DNA of 6,628 bases from Dethiosulfatibacter sp. (GTDB lineage: Bacteria > Bacillota > Clostridia > Tissierellales > Dethiosulfatibacteraceae), in the NCBI GenBank assembly GCA_030591825.1, contig JAUVAG010000067.1, positions 1 to 6,628 on the forward strand, read 5' to 3'. Made by a program: the position numbers and the translations under genes. Positions 1 to 5,074 of the stretch are shown here, one piece after another (positions within the stretch are counted from its first letter, which is position 1; each line of letters opens with the position of its first letter). The notes below the pieces were generated by a model. The model saw only the letters and a list, made by a program, of their open reading frames with translations, was not told the origin of the DNA and did not search any database.

Positions 1-93
1 CTTCGTTCCGTAGGGTGAAAGGGGATTGATCTTATCAAGGAGAACCTCTATGTTCAGTATTTCATAAACCTGCTTGTCAGCCAATAAATTCAT
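1..93 (-). CDS. kamC: KamC-type MutS-related protein, N-terminal fragment (partial, runs off left edge)
   Basis: The reading frame opens at an ATG (93-91) and stays open for 31 codons to the window edge. It is preceded by a strong Shine-Dalgarno, AGGAGG in the minus-strand reading of about 101-106, eight bases before the start. The peptide begins MNLLADKQVYEIL and contains INPLSPYGTK at residues 22-31, which resembles the N-terminal beginning of MutS-related proteins of the lysine-fermentation cluster. In known clusters kamC follows kamB and precedes kamD/kamE; its role is not established, and a chaperone or reactivation function for the cobalamin-dependent aminomutase has been considered. 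Only the N-terminus is visible, so no ATPase motif can be checked. The assignment rests on position, the start signal and the short motif. Confidence 0.7.
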   Translation of the reverse strand, partial: MNLLADKQVYEILNIEVLLDKINPLSPYGTK

Positions 94-239
94 CTACTCG
101 TCCTCCTCGGCAAAGCGACTATGTCGCGTCATCCGCGTAAGCGGTGTTGCCAGCGTGGAAAGTTTACCTTAACAGTAAAATACCAATGCTTCAAGGGATT
201 TTACATATTTAAAACTTTCCTAAGCTAAGCTAAGCGAAG
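94..239 (-). other. kamB-kamC intergenic spacer rich in hairpins
   Basis: This 146-nt spacer inside the apparent operon contains three inverted repeats, the remainder of a pentamer repeat and the kamC ribosome binding site. The largest is an imperfect palindrome at 157-220. Two small GC-rich hairpins follow next to the kamC start: GCGAC/GTCGC at 115-127 (3-nt loop) and CCGC/GCGG at 133-144 (4-nt loop). None is followed by a run of T in the minus-strand direction, so none looks like a rho-independent terminator. They are better read as mRNA structure that could influence processing or translation of kamC. I see no small gene here. Confidence 0.5.
157..220. repeat. Imperfect 64-bp palindrome in kamB-kamC spacer
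   Basis: The arms 157-184 and 195-220 are inverted copies. The outer nine bases GGAAAGTTT pair perfectly with AAACTTTCC, and an inner seven-base block (GTAAAAT/ATTTTAC) plus CC/GG also pairs. An unpaired internal loop separates the blocks and the hairpin loop is about 10 nt. It lacks a T tract, so a terminator is unlikely. It could be an RNA processing or stabilising stem-loop, or the remnant of a small palindromic mobile repeat. Confidence 0.6.
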
Positions 240-245
240 CTAAGC
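221..245. repeat. Pentanucleotide tandem repeat (TAAGC)5 at the kamB stop codon
   Basis: Five consecutive five-base units read TAAGC, TAAGC, TAAGC, GAAGC, TAAGC on the plus strand, with a single substitution in the fourth. The kamB stop codon (TAG, plus positions 240-242) lies inside the array, one codon from its right end. In the kamB direction the first unit already supplies the stop, so gain or loss of later units would change only the spacer. It abuts the 157-220 palindrome directly. Confidence 0.8.
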
Positions 246-1247
246 TAGTACATCAAACACAACAATATTTCTTAGCCGTTCTCTGATTTTTTCTGTGAGT
301 TCACTGCTGTCAAAGCTGTATCCATAGGGAGAAAGAGGATTAACGGTTACAGCTTCAATGTTTATATTGTTAAGAACCTTAAGCTTCAAACCTTTCTTTA
401 TCAGCTCATTCCAGCTGAAGCGGTCTGAAAAGACCTTGGTTCCGTTTTCTATTATTATTTCATAATTTTTTTTACCGTTAGCCAGGTCCTTAAGCATTGA
501 GCTTGTTGCCGCCCCTGCTATGTATATGTACCTGGTGTTTTCATCCACATAGGTGGTAAGGGTCTTTCCCCTTCCAAGACCTGTCTTAATCTCCGGATAT
601 ACTATATTGTAGTCACCGTCGATGATGCAGGTCCTGTTCAGTTTTTCCCTTATTTCTTCCAGTCTTTCATCTTCTACCCGTGGAAGGGAATAGATTTCTA
701 TGAAGTATGCAGTTTCAAGAACGACCTTTTTCATATCCCTGCTGAGGACTGCCCCAGTTGATACTATACAGGAGTCCGTTATTAAGGGGGAGGAAACTGC
801 CTTTCTGTCTATTGCACCGTCTATGAGAACCAGATCCACTCCATATTCAATCATCCTGTCCTTAAGCTTCATCATATCTTTGGAATTAACGGGACCAGCT
901 ATCTGAATACATCCTTCTTCCTTTACCCTGCATATGATGATATTGCCCATAGGGCTTGTGAATTCTGTACTTTCAAGAATCTCAAGTCCTGCATCACCAA
1001 GCTCCAATGTGGACTTTGCAGTAGCAATGATGGTGCCTTCCGAGACGAAGATTTCCGGCTTGTCCGTATCTGTAACAAGATCAACCCTCTCTCCATCTCT
1101 TCCAGTGGAAGTAAGTCCCAGCAATATGTCCGCTTCATAGGCTTCCTCTATGAGATAATTCATGGTAACCGTCTTCCCTGCATTTTTAGCAAGTCCAATA
1201 ATGGAAACTGAGGTGTATTTTTCATTTAAATTGTCTATTAGTCTCAT
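240..1247 (-). CDS. kamB: KamB-type P-loop protein of the lysine fermentation operon
   Basis: This encodes a 335-residue protein of the family found between kamA and kamC in lysine-fermentation clusters. Its biochemical role is unproven; because the family accompanies cobalamin-dependent aminomutases, a nucleotide-driven chaperone or reactivation role is a reasonable inference. Near the N-terminus (residues 15-28) is a Walker-A-like loop, SIIGLAKNAGKTVT, similar to KNSGKT loops of MobB-type NTPases. It has one residue more than the classical GxxxxGKT spacing. Residues 303-309 are NPLSPYG, a motif that recurs in the adjacent KamC N-terminus. I prefer the start at 1247 (MRLIDN) because GAGAGG lies eight bases upstream. 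The in-frame ATG at 1289 would add 14 residues but has no evident Shine-Dalgarno. It is separated from kamA by an unusually long 486-nt spacer. No membrane segment or signal peptide is apparent, so the protein is probably cytoplasmic. Confidence 0.8.
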   Translation of the reverse strand: MRLIDNLNEKYTSVSIIGLAKNAGKTVTMNYLIEEAYEADILLGLTSTGRDGERVDLVTDTDKPEIFVSEGTIIATAKSTLELGDAGLEILESTEFTSPMGNIIICRVKEEGCIQIAGPVNSKDMMKLKDRMIEYGVDLVLIDGAIDRKAVSSPLITDSCIVSTGAVLSRDMKKVVLETAYFIEIYSLPRVEDERLEEIREKLNRTCIIDGDYNIVYPEIKTGLGRGKTLTTYVDENTRYIYIAGAATSSMLKDLANGKKNYEIIIENGTKVFSDRFSWNELIKKGLKLKVLNNINIEAVTVNPLSPYGYSFDSSELTEKIRERLRNIVVFDVLA

Positions 1248-1340
1248 AAAATCATCCTCTCTACAGATATGTTCCACTGCGAAAATCATATGAATATACG
1301 GTTTGGTGTTTCATCTCGGTCCAGGTAATTAAACGTGAAT

Positions 1341-1413
1341 GTTCCCTGCTCCGTCGATTATGTCTTTCTCTTATTTATAAAGGATGAAAGACATATCTCC
1401 AAGTCACGACCTC
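1341..1413 (-). repeat. Structured repeat copy A (minus orientation)
   Basis: Read on the minus strand, this begins GAGGTCGTGACTTGGAG (1413-1397). It continues into a nine-base-pair hairpin, ATGTCTTTC (1394-1386) with GAAAGACAT (1368-1360), around a loop containing CCTTTATAAATAA. It ends with CGACGGAGCAGGGA (1356-1343). Copy B at 1560-1632 matches the leading 17 bases at 15 positions and the trailing block at nearly all positions. Its hairpin occupies the same place with a different stem sequence. The copy lies just upstream of kamB in the operon direction. Confidence 0.65.
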
Positions 1414-1495
1414 ACAGTCACATTAAATTGCCTTAGATTAGAATCCATAGACAGTATTGTTGATACAGTCATGATTTTCTTCGTTTAGTGGTTAT

Positions 1496-1539
1496 CGTCG
1501 GTATTGTTTTCCATTGAAACTGCAATCTGTAGTCCAAGT
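1496..1539 (-). repeat. Possible short third copy (C) of the structured repeat
   Basis: On the minus strand the segment opens with ACTTGGA (1539-1533) and closes with ACCGACG (1502-1496), the same landmarks as copies A and B. Between them is an imperfect hairpin (ATTG/CAAT at 1523-1526 and 1503-1506, with TTTC/GAAA inside). It is about a dozen bases shorter than A and B and lacks the GAGGTC and GGAGTAGGG portions. This is a weak call that could be chance similarity. Confidence 0.3.
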
Positions 1540-1559
1540 AAATAATTTAAAATTTTTGC

Positions 1560-1632
1560 GAGGTCTCGACTTGGAGGTTCGACAATCTTCCTTTTTAAAT
1601 AAAAGATTGTTGTACCGACGGAGTAGGGAGTA
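1560..1632 (+). repeat. Structured repeat copy B (plus orientation)
   Basis: This reads GAGGTCTCGACTTGGAG (1560-1576), then a hairpin ACAATCTT (1582-1589) with AAGATTGT (1603-1610) around CCTTTTTAAATAA, then CGACGGAGTAGGGAG (1616-1630). It is the inverted partner of copy A, with nearly equal length from GAGGTC to CGACGG (62 versus 63 nt). The loop-side sequence and both flanks are conserved, while the paired stem bases differ yet still pair. That is the pattern expected for conserved secondary structure in RNA or single-stranded DNA. Because the copies are inverted, one transcript could also fold them against each other. Confidence 0.65.
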
Positions 1633-1705
1633 AAGATTTTGAATTCTTTCCCCCTACAACAATGGTAAAAACAAGGGAGTAGGGAGTCATTGTTTTTTAT
1701 TTTTC
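1620..1705. repeat. Direct repeats GGAGTAGGGAGT with competing hairpins and a T-rich tail
   Basis: The 12-mer GGAGTAGGGAGT occurs at 1620-1631 and again at 1677-1688. Between them CCCCCTAC (1650-1657) is complementary to the GTAGGG in either copy. The first pairing is extended by AAAGA/TCTTT (1632-1636 with 1645-1649). AACAATG (1658-1664) pairs with CATTGTT (1688-1694) and is followed on the plus strand by TTTTTATTTTT. On the plus strand this could act as a weak terminator with a large loop. In the operon (minus) direction there is no T tract. Confidence 0.45.
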
Positions 1706-1733
1706 GTACCCCGCAGCACTAGCAAATTAGTTA

Positions 1734-3020
1734 TTATACTAAAGTTTCTTCCTTGGATTTCTTATTTTTCTTCTCAGTTCTCATTGCTCTTTCAAGATAA
1801 GTAGGCTCAAGGTTTAGTCTTTCACCTGCAAGTAGTGATGCAACACCTGTAAGGTGACTTTCCTTTTTACCTTGACATACATCACACTGACATTCAAGTT
1901 CTTCCATCTGTGCAGGCTCTGTATAGGTTGTTATAACACCTTCAAAGTTTCTAAGAACAAGTTTGTTTGTAGTTCTTGACATTACATAGTCCGGCATTAC
2001 AGGAATCTTTCCTCCGCCACCAGGTGCATCAACAACAAATGTTGGTACTGCAAATCCTGAAGTATGTCCTCTAAGTCCTTCGATTATTTCTATACCTTTT
2101 CCAACTGTAGTTCTGAAATGTGATATTCCAAGAGAAAGGTCACACTGATAGATATAGTAAGGTCTTACCCTGTTTTTAACCAATTCATGCACAAGATCCT
2201 TCATTACGAATACACAGTCGTTTACTCCTCTTAAAAGTACTGACTGGTTTCCCAGAGGAATACCTGCATCTGCAAGCTTTCTTAAAGCTTCTTTTGCTTC
2301 CGGTGTAACTTCCTTTGGATGGTTAAAGTGAGTATTCAACCATATTGGATGATATTTCTTAAGCATGTTTACAAGATCATCTGTAATCCTTTGAGGCATT
2401 ACCACTGGTACTCTTGATCCAAGTCTTATTATTTCAACATGAGGTATCGCTCTCAGCTTCTGAATGATTTTTTCAAGCTTGTCATCTGATATCAACAAGG
2501 CATCTCCACCTGAAAGTACTATGTCTCTTACCTGAGGTGTTTCTCTTATATAGTCTATTGCCTTTTCTATTCTTTCCATTGGCATTGAATGGTCTGCCTG
2601 ACCTGCAAATCTTCTTCTAGTACAGTGTCTGCAATACATTGAGCACTGGTCTGTCAAAAGAAGAAGAACTCTGTCAGGATATCTGTGAGTAAGTCCTGGT
2701 ACAGGTGAATCTCCATCTTCGTGAAGAGGGTCAACCATGTCCGACTTACTTATGAATGTTTCAGCAATTGTAGGAACAGCCTGCATTCTTATTGGGCATC
2801 TATGATCGTCCTTGTCCATATGTGCAGCATAGTAAGGAGTGATTCCCATTCTAAACTTTTCAAGTACGGAATTGATGTCCACTTCTTCCTGGTCTGTAAC
2901 ATTTATTACCTGCTTCAATTGTTCAACAGTGTTTATTCTATTTCTTACCTGCCACTGCCAGTCATCCCATTCTTCTTGTTTAACATCTTTCCATATATCT
3001 ATTTTATTAAAATATGCCAT
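1734..3020 (-). CDS. kamA: L-lysine 2,3-aminomutase
   Basis: This radical-SAM, PLP-dependent enzyme interconverts L-lysine and L-beta-lysine, the first step of the beta-lysine route of lysine fermentation. The 428-residue product reads as a full-length close relative of the clostridial enzyme, with a lysine-rich C-terminal tail. CSMYCRHC at residues 126-133 gives the three iron-sulfur cysteines that bind S-adenosylmethionine. K338 in APGGGGKIP is the PLP Schiff-base lysine. D294 (YQCDLS) and D331 match the two substrate-lysine-binding aspartates of the characterised enzyme. C269, C377, C379 and C382 match its structural zinc site. All key residues are intact, so it is predicted active under anaerobic conditions. 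AAGGAG lies six bases before the ATG. kdd lies 146 nt upstream and the KamB-type gene follows, which is the family's usual order. It is cytoplasmic and oxygen-sensitive by family. Confidence 0.97.
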   Translation of the reverse strand: MAYFNKIDIWKDVKQEEWDDWQWQVRNRINTVEQLKQVINVTDQEEVDINSVLEKFRMGITPYYAAHMDKDDHRCPIRMQAVPTIAETFISKSDMVDPLHEDGDSPVPGLTHRYPDRVLLLLTDQCSMYCRHCTRRRFAGQADHSMPMERIEKAIDYIRETPQVRDIVLSGGDALLISDDKLEKIIQKLRAIPHVEIIRLGSRVPVVMPQRITDDLVNMLKKYHPIWLNTHFNHPKEVTPEAKEALRKLADAGIPLGNQSVLLRGVNDCVFVMKDLVHELVKNRVRPYYIYQCDLSLGISHFRTTVGKGIEIIEGLRGHTSGFAVPTFVVDAPGGGGKIPVMPDYVMSRTTNKLVLRNFEGVITTYTEPAQMEELECQCDVCQGKKESHLTGVASLLAGERLNLEPTYLERAMRTEKKNKKSKEETLV

Positions 3021-3097
3021 TATTTTCTCCTTTCATTTTACAACCGATCCATTAATTCTTAGACCGTCGATTTAATAATGCTTTAAATGTAAATATT

Positions 3098-3126
3098 CTG
3101 AGAATTGGATGATCTCCAATCCTCAG
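3098..3126 (-). other. Strong stem-loop in kdd-kamA spacer
   Basis: CTGAGAATTGGA (3098-3109) pairs with TCCAATCCTCAG (3115-3126) over 12 bases with one G-T wobble in the transcript and a 5-nt loop. The bases that follow in the operon direction are mixed A/T with no T run, so it is probably not an intrinsic terminator. A cleavage or 3'-end-stabilising hairpin between kdd and kamA would fit. Just downstream, ATTTAA/TTAAAT forms a second small stem, followed by CGACGG, the hexamer that also closes the repeats near 1341-1632. Confidence 0.6.
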
Positions 3127-3166
3127 ATGTAATCAGTTTGAGTTGATTTGTTTGTAGCTTTCTTGT

Positions 3167-4219
3167 CTATGCGTAGATTGTTTCGTAAAGCTCTTTAAGT
3201 TCTTTGCTTTCTCTCATTATTTGAAGAGAAATTTCAGCATGGTTCTTAGTGTATCCGTTTCCTATGATCATGTTTACGTCTTTTCCAACACCCTCGGCAC
3301 CAAGAGCTGCCTTAGTGAATGATGTAGCCATTGAGAAGAAGTAAACTGTACCGTCGTCCTTGCATGAAAGAATGCTTGACATTTCACAGTTTTGTCTGCT
3401 TACACAGTTGATTATAACGTCACAAAGTTCTCCATCAGTAAGTTCAACAACCTTGTCATATACTCCTACTGCATCTGTTGCATCACCAGTGATATACTCA
3501 TCAGCAAGATTAAGTTTCTTAACCTTTTCAAGTGATGATTCTCTGTGAGCCATGCAGATAACCTTGCCTGAGATTCCAGCTCTTTTCTTTGCCTCGTATA
3601 GACAAAGCATTCCAGATTTTCCAGCTCCTCCAACTACAAGTACAGTATCACCAGGCTTAACAAGCTTTGCAGTCTGTGCCGGTGCGCCTGCAACATCAAG
3701 TACTGAAAGTGCAAGGTTTTCTGGAAGATCAGCAGGTATCTTAGCATAGATTCCGCTTTCGAACAATATAGCCTGTCCCTTGATATCTACCTGATCTATG
3801 TTGTCTCTTACTTCAAGTATTTCTTCGATTACAAGTGGTGTAAGTGAAAGTGATACTAGAGTAGCTATCTTGTCGCCAACTTGAAGGTCAGTCTTTCCTT
3901 CCATTGCAGGTCCTATTTCCTTAACTGTTCCTATAAGCATTCCACCTGATCCTGTAACTGGGTTCTGATGCTTTCCTCTTTCAGCAACGATTCCCTTCAT
4001 TATTTCCTTGATTTTTTCAACATCGCCTTCTGCCTGATCCTTAATCTGTGTAAAACTTGCAGAATCAACGTTTAATGTTTGAACGTCTATAAGTATTTCA
4101 TTATCGTAAATTTCCATAGTATTGTCGATTTTAAGTGCCGGTTGTGGAAGAACACCTTTAGGTTCGATTACTCTGTGTGTTCCAAATGGGTTTCCTTTTT
4201 TCATTGTAACTGATTTCAT
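3167..4219 (-). CDS. kdd: L-erythro-3,5-diaminohexanoate dehydrogenase
   Basis: This enzyme oxidatively deaminates L-erythro-3,5-diaminohexanoate to 5-amino-3-oxohexanoate with reduction of NAD(P)+. It acts after lysine 5,6-aminomutase has made its substrate from beta-lysine. The 350-residue protein has the expected family opening (FGTHRVIEPKGVLPQPA at residues 12-28). A medium-chain-dehydrogenase-like Rossmann fold follows, whose dinucleotide loop is VLVVGGAGKSG at 193-203. GSGGMLIGTV at 90-99 lies in the catalytic half. The length matches the family as I know it. The start is supported by GGAGG nine bases upstream of ATG 4219. It is the first recognisable gene of the minus-strand operon, downstream of a sigma-54 promoter and a ~160-nt leader. 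kamA follows after 146 nt. I see no missing residues or frame disruption. A generic alcohol dehydrogenase-like oxidoreductase is the only alternative, and it is made unlikely by context and N-terminal sequence. Confidence 0.95.
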   Translation of the reverse strand: MKSVTMKKGNPFGTHRVIEPKGVLPQPALKIDNTMEIYDNEILIDVQTLNVDSASFTQIKDQAEGDVEKIKEIMKGIVAERGKHQNPVTGSGGMLIGTVKEIGPAMEGKTDLQVGDKIATLVSLSLTPLVIEEILEVRDNIDQVDIKGQAILFESGIYAKIPADLPENLALSVLDVAGAPAQTAKLVKPGDTVLVVGGAGKSGMLCLYEAKKRAGISGKVICMAHRESSLEKVKKLNLADEYITGDATDAVGVYDKVVELTDGELCDVIINCVSRQNCEMSSILSCKDDGTVYFFSMATSFTKAALGAEGVGKDVNMIIGNGYTKNHAEISLQIMRESKELKELYETIYA

Positions 4220-4253
4220 AATTAGTAGCCTCCAAAATTTTTTATTGTTTTTT

Positions 4254-4334
4254 CTATTTTTCCAGTTTTATTTTCACTGGATATTTAGCCAAAGTTGTTT
4301 CCATTGCTTTCTTCAAGTAGCTTTTCCTACTCAT
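4254..4334 (-). CDS. Possible lysine-rich leader peptide upstream of kdd
   Basis: A 26-codon open frame in the kdd operon leader begins MSRKSYLKKAMETT and ends VKIKLEK before a TAG; 7 of its 26 codons specify lysine. An internal ATG would give a 16-residue version. It lies downstream of the predicted sigma-54 start, so it would be transcribed, and it ends about 34 bases before the kdd ATG. No good Shine-Dalgarno precedes either start, and AAA codons are common in AT-rich DNA, so the lysine content may be chance. A translated leader that senses lysine supply is a speculative alternative to non-coding leader. Confidence 0.2.
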   Translation of the reverse strand: MSRKSYLKKAMETTLAKYPVKIKLEK

Positions 4335-4389
4335 CTATATATTTAATGTGGTTTAAGTACTAAATACTTTGTCACTTAATCTTATACAA

Positions 4390-4405
4390 TGCAAGTTGCG
4401 TGCCA
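4390..4405 (-). promoter_or_regulatory. Sigma-54 (-24/-12) promoter of the kdd-kamA operon
   Basis: The minus strand reads TGGCACGCAACTTGCA, which matches the sigma-54 consensus TGGCACG-N4-TTGCW at every specified position, with the GG and GC doublets 12 bases apart. The predicted transcription start is near 4379, giving a leader of about 160 nt before kdd. Sigma-54 promoters need an ATP-driven activator, and one is encoded about 0.9 kb away at 5255 onward. Confidence 0.9.
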
Positions 4406-4430
4406 AGTTTATGCAAAAATATGAAACGTT

Positions 4431-4470
4431 GGAAAATGCAGGTTTTTTGAGGTTTAGAGAAAAGTTTTCC
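4431..4470. promoter_or_regulatory. Candidate upstream activator site (inverted repeat)
   Basis: GGAAAA (4431-4436) and TTTTCC (4465-4470) form an inverted repeat located roughly 50 to 90 bases upstream of the predicted sigma-54 start. This is a position where an enhancer-binding protein could bind. A second inverted repeat, CGCC/GGCG with an 8-base spacer (4511-4526), lies at about -130 to -147. Neither matches a binding motif I recognise, and the half-sites are short. Confidence 0.25.
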
Positions 4471-4544
4471 ATAATTTTTTATTAATTTTCGCCTAAAATT
4501 GGGCACGAACCGCCTATTTTTTGGCGTTTGACATATATTTGTTG

Positions 4545-4572
4545 TTGAAATATGGTGGATTTGTGATATAAT
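4545..4572 (+). promoter_or_regulatory. Sigma-70-type extended -10 promoter of the DUF1934 gene
   Basis: TTGAAA (4545-4550) and a perfect TATAAT (4567-4572) are 16 bases apart, and TG at 4564-4565 one base before the hexamer makes an extended -10. Transcription would begin near 4579, about 20 bases ahead of the start codons at 4599/4602. Confidence 0.75.
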
Positions 4573-4598
4573 TTACACAAATATAGCTAAAGGAACAT

Positions 4599-5027
4599 AT
4601 GATGACAAAAGTTAGAATGAAAATAAACGGAGCCCAAAGCACTGAAAACAGCGAGTCACAGGTTACAGAACTTACAACTGAGGGTGTTTTTGAATTCACT
4701 GACGATGAATTCTACTATACCTATAACGAATCAGAACTTTCAGGAATGGAAGGGTGCACCACAACTCTTATTACAGATGGAAAGAAAAAAATCATACTGA
4801 GAAGGTCAGGAGATGCAAATTCTGCATCTATGGATTTCGTTGAAGGTAAAAATTTCAGAAGTCAGTACATGACCGAATACGGCAACTTTGAATTGATATT
4901 GAAAACAACTACGGTTGTTTGTAATCTTAAGGAAGACGGAACCGGGGAGATACATCTGGAATACAGCATGTTCTTCGGAAACGAAGACGAATCAAGGAAT
5001 AAGCTGAATATCCGTATTACAAATTAA
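4599..5027 (+). CDS. DUF1934 (YwiB-like) beta-barrel protein
   Basis: This is a 142-residue hypothetical protein of the DUF1934 family, small calycin-like beta-barrels widespread in Firmicutes with no established function. Family hallmarks include an early TTEGVFEFTDDEFYYTYNESE stretch (residues 26-46, here interrupted only by normal variation), SGMEGCTTTLITDG (48-61), an arginine-glycine segment (RRSGDANS), FVEGKNF, and a terminal EIHLEYSMFFGNEDESRNKL region. The frame opens ATG-ATG. The second ATG (4602) is better spaced from AGGA (4591-4594, seven bases versus four), so the true protein may be 141 residues. No signal peptide or membrane segment is visible. It is divergent from the kam operon and 227 nt ahead of the sigma-54 activator, so a functional link to lysine metabolism is not indicated. 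Confidence 0.85.
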   Translation: MMTKVRMKINGAQSTENSESQVTELTTEGVFEFTDDEFYYTYNESELSGMEGCTTTLITDGKKKIILRRSGDANSASMDFVEGKNFRSQYMTEYGNFELILKTTTVVCNLKEDGTGEIHLEYSMFFGNEDESRNKLNIRITN

Positions 5028-5046
5028 AGCAGAAAAAGCAAATATA

Positions 5047-5074
5047 GGGCAGTAAAATTCACTGCTCAATTTTC
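5047..5074 (+). terminator. Weak candidate terminator after the DUF1934 gene
   Basis: GGGCAGT (5047-5053) pairs with ACTGCTC (5061-5067) over seven bases including one G-T wobble, with a 7-nt loop, followed by AATTTTC. The stem is short and the T run is only four bases, so termination would be partial at best. Confidence 0.4.

Larger units (their letters stand above)
1248..1733. other. 486-nt kamA-kamB spacer with inverted structured repeats, no gene
   Basis: This spacer lies between two co-directional operon genes and has no convincing open reading frame on either strand; stop codons are frequent and short ATG frames lack ribosome binding sites. It holds two inverted ~70-nt copies of a hairpin element (1341-1413 and 1560-1632), a possible shorter third copy (1496-1539), a small mismatched hairpin at 1450-1470 (GACAGTAT/ATACAGTC, A-A mismatch), and a cluster of direct repeats and hairpins at 1620-1705. 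I recognise no known riboswitch or transposase here. Whether transcription from kamA reads through into kamB cannot be decided from sequence. Confidence 0.6.
4220..4598. other. Divergent regulatory region between kdd operon and DUF1934 gene
   Basis: This 379-nt intergenic stretch holds, from left to right, the kdd ribosome binding site, a lysine-rich small open frame in the kdd leader (4254-4334), a 5-bp hairpin CCAGT/ACTGG (4262-4280) within it, a short palindrome AAGTA/TACTT (4355-4369), the sigma-54 promoter (4390-4405), two inverted repeats that could bind an activator (4431-4470 and 4511-4526), and the sigma-70-type promoter of the plus-strand gene (4545-4572). Confidence 0.7.

Noticed and set aside
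1248..1289. Longer kamB start at 1289 adding 14 residues
   Set aside because: No Shine-Dalgarno precedes that ATG, whereas GAGAGG sits eight bases before the ATG at 1247 and the next residues lead straight into the nucleotide-binding fold.
1560..1595. tRNA-like GGAGGTTCGACAATCTTCC resembling a T arm
   Set aside because: The loop is nine bases rather than seven, no acceptor, anticodon or D arms can be assembled around it, and the same position in copy A lacks the TTCGA feature.
1595..1690. A 31-codon minus-strand frame in the kamA-kamB spacer (MTPYSLVF...)
   Set aside because: No ribosome binding site, no recognisable sequence, and it overlaps the repeat cluster whose structure explains the segment better.
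1248..1733. Lysine, cobalamin or cyclic-di-GMP riboswitch in the kamA-kamB spacer
   Set aside because: I looked for the conserved cores of these classes and did not find them; the repeats have other conserved blocks.
2721..3075. Plus-strand open frames opposite the kamA start
   Set aside because: They are antisense to a gene with intact catalytic residues, have no start signals, and look like mirror-strand artefacts.
4514..4699. A 61-codon minus-strand frame with a hydrophobic stretch across the DUF1934 start
   Set aside because: It overlaps the DUF1934 coding start and its promoter on the opposite strand and has no start signal; the hydrophobic run is the antisense reading of a real gene and AT-rich DNA.
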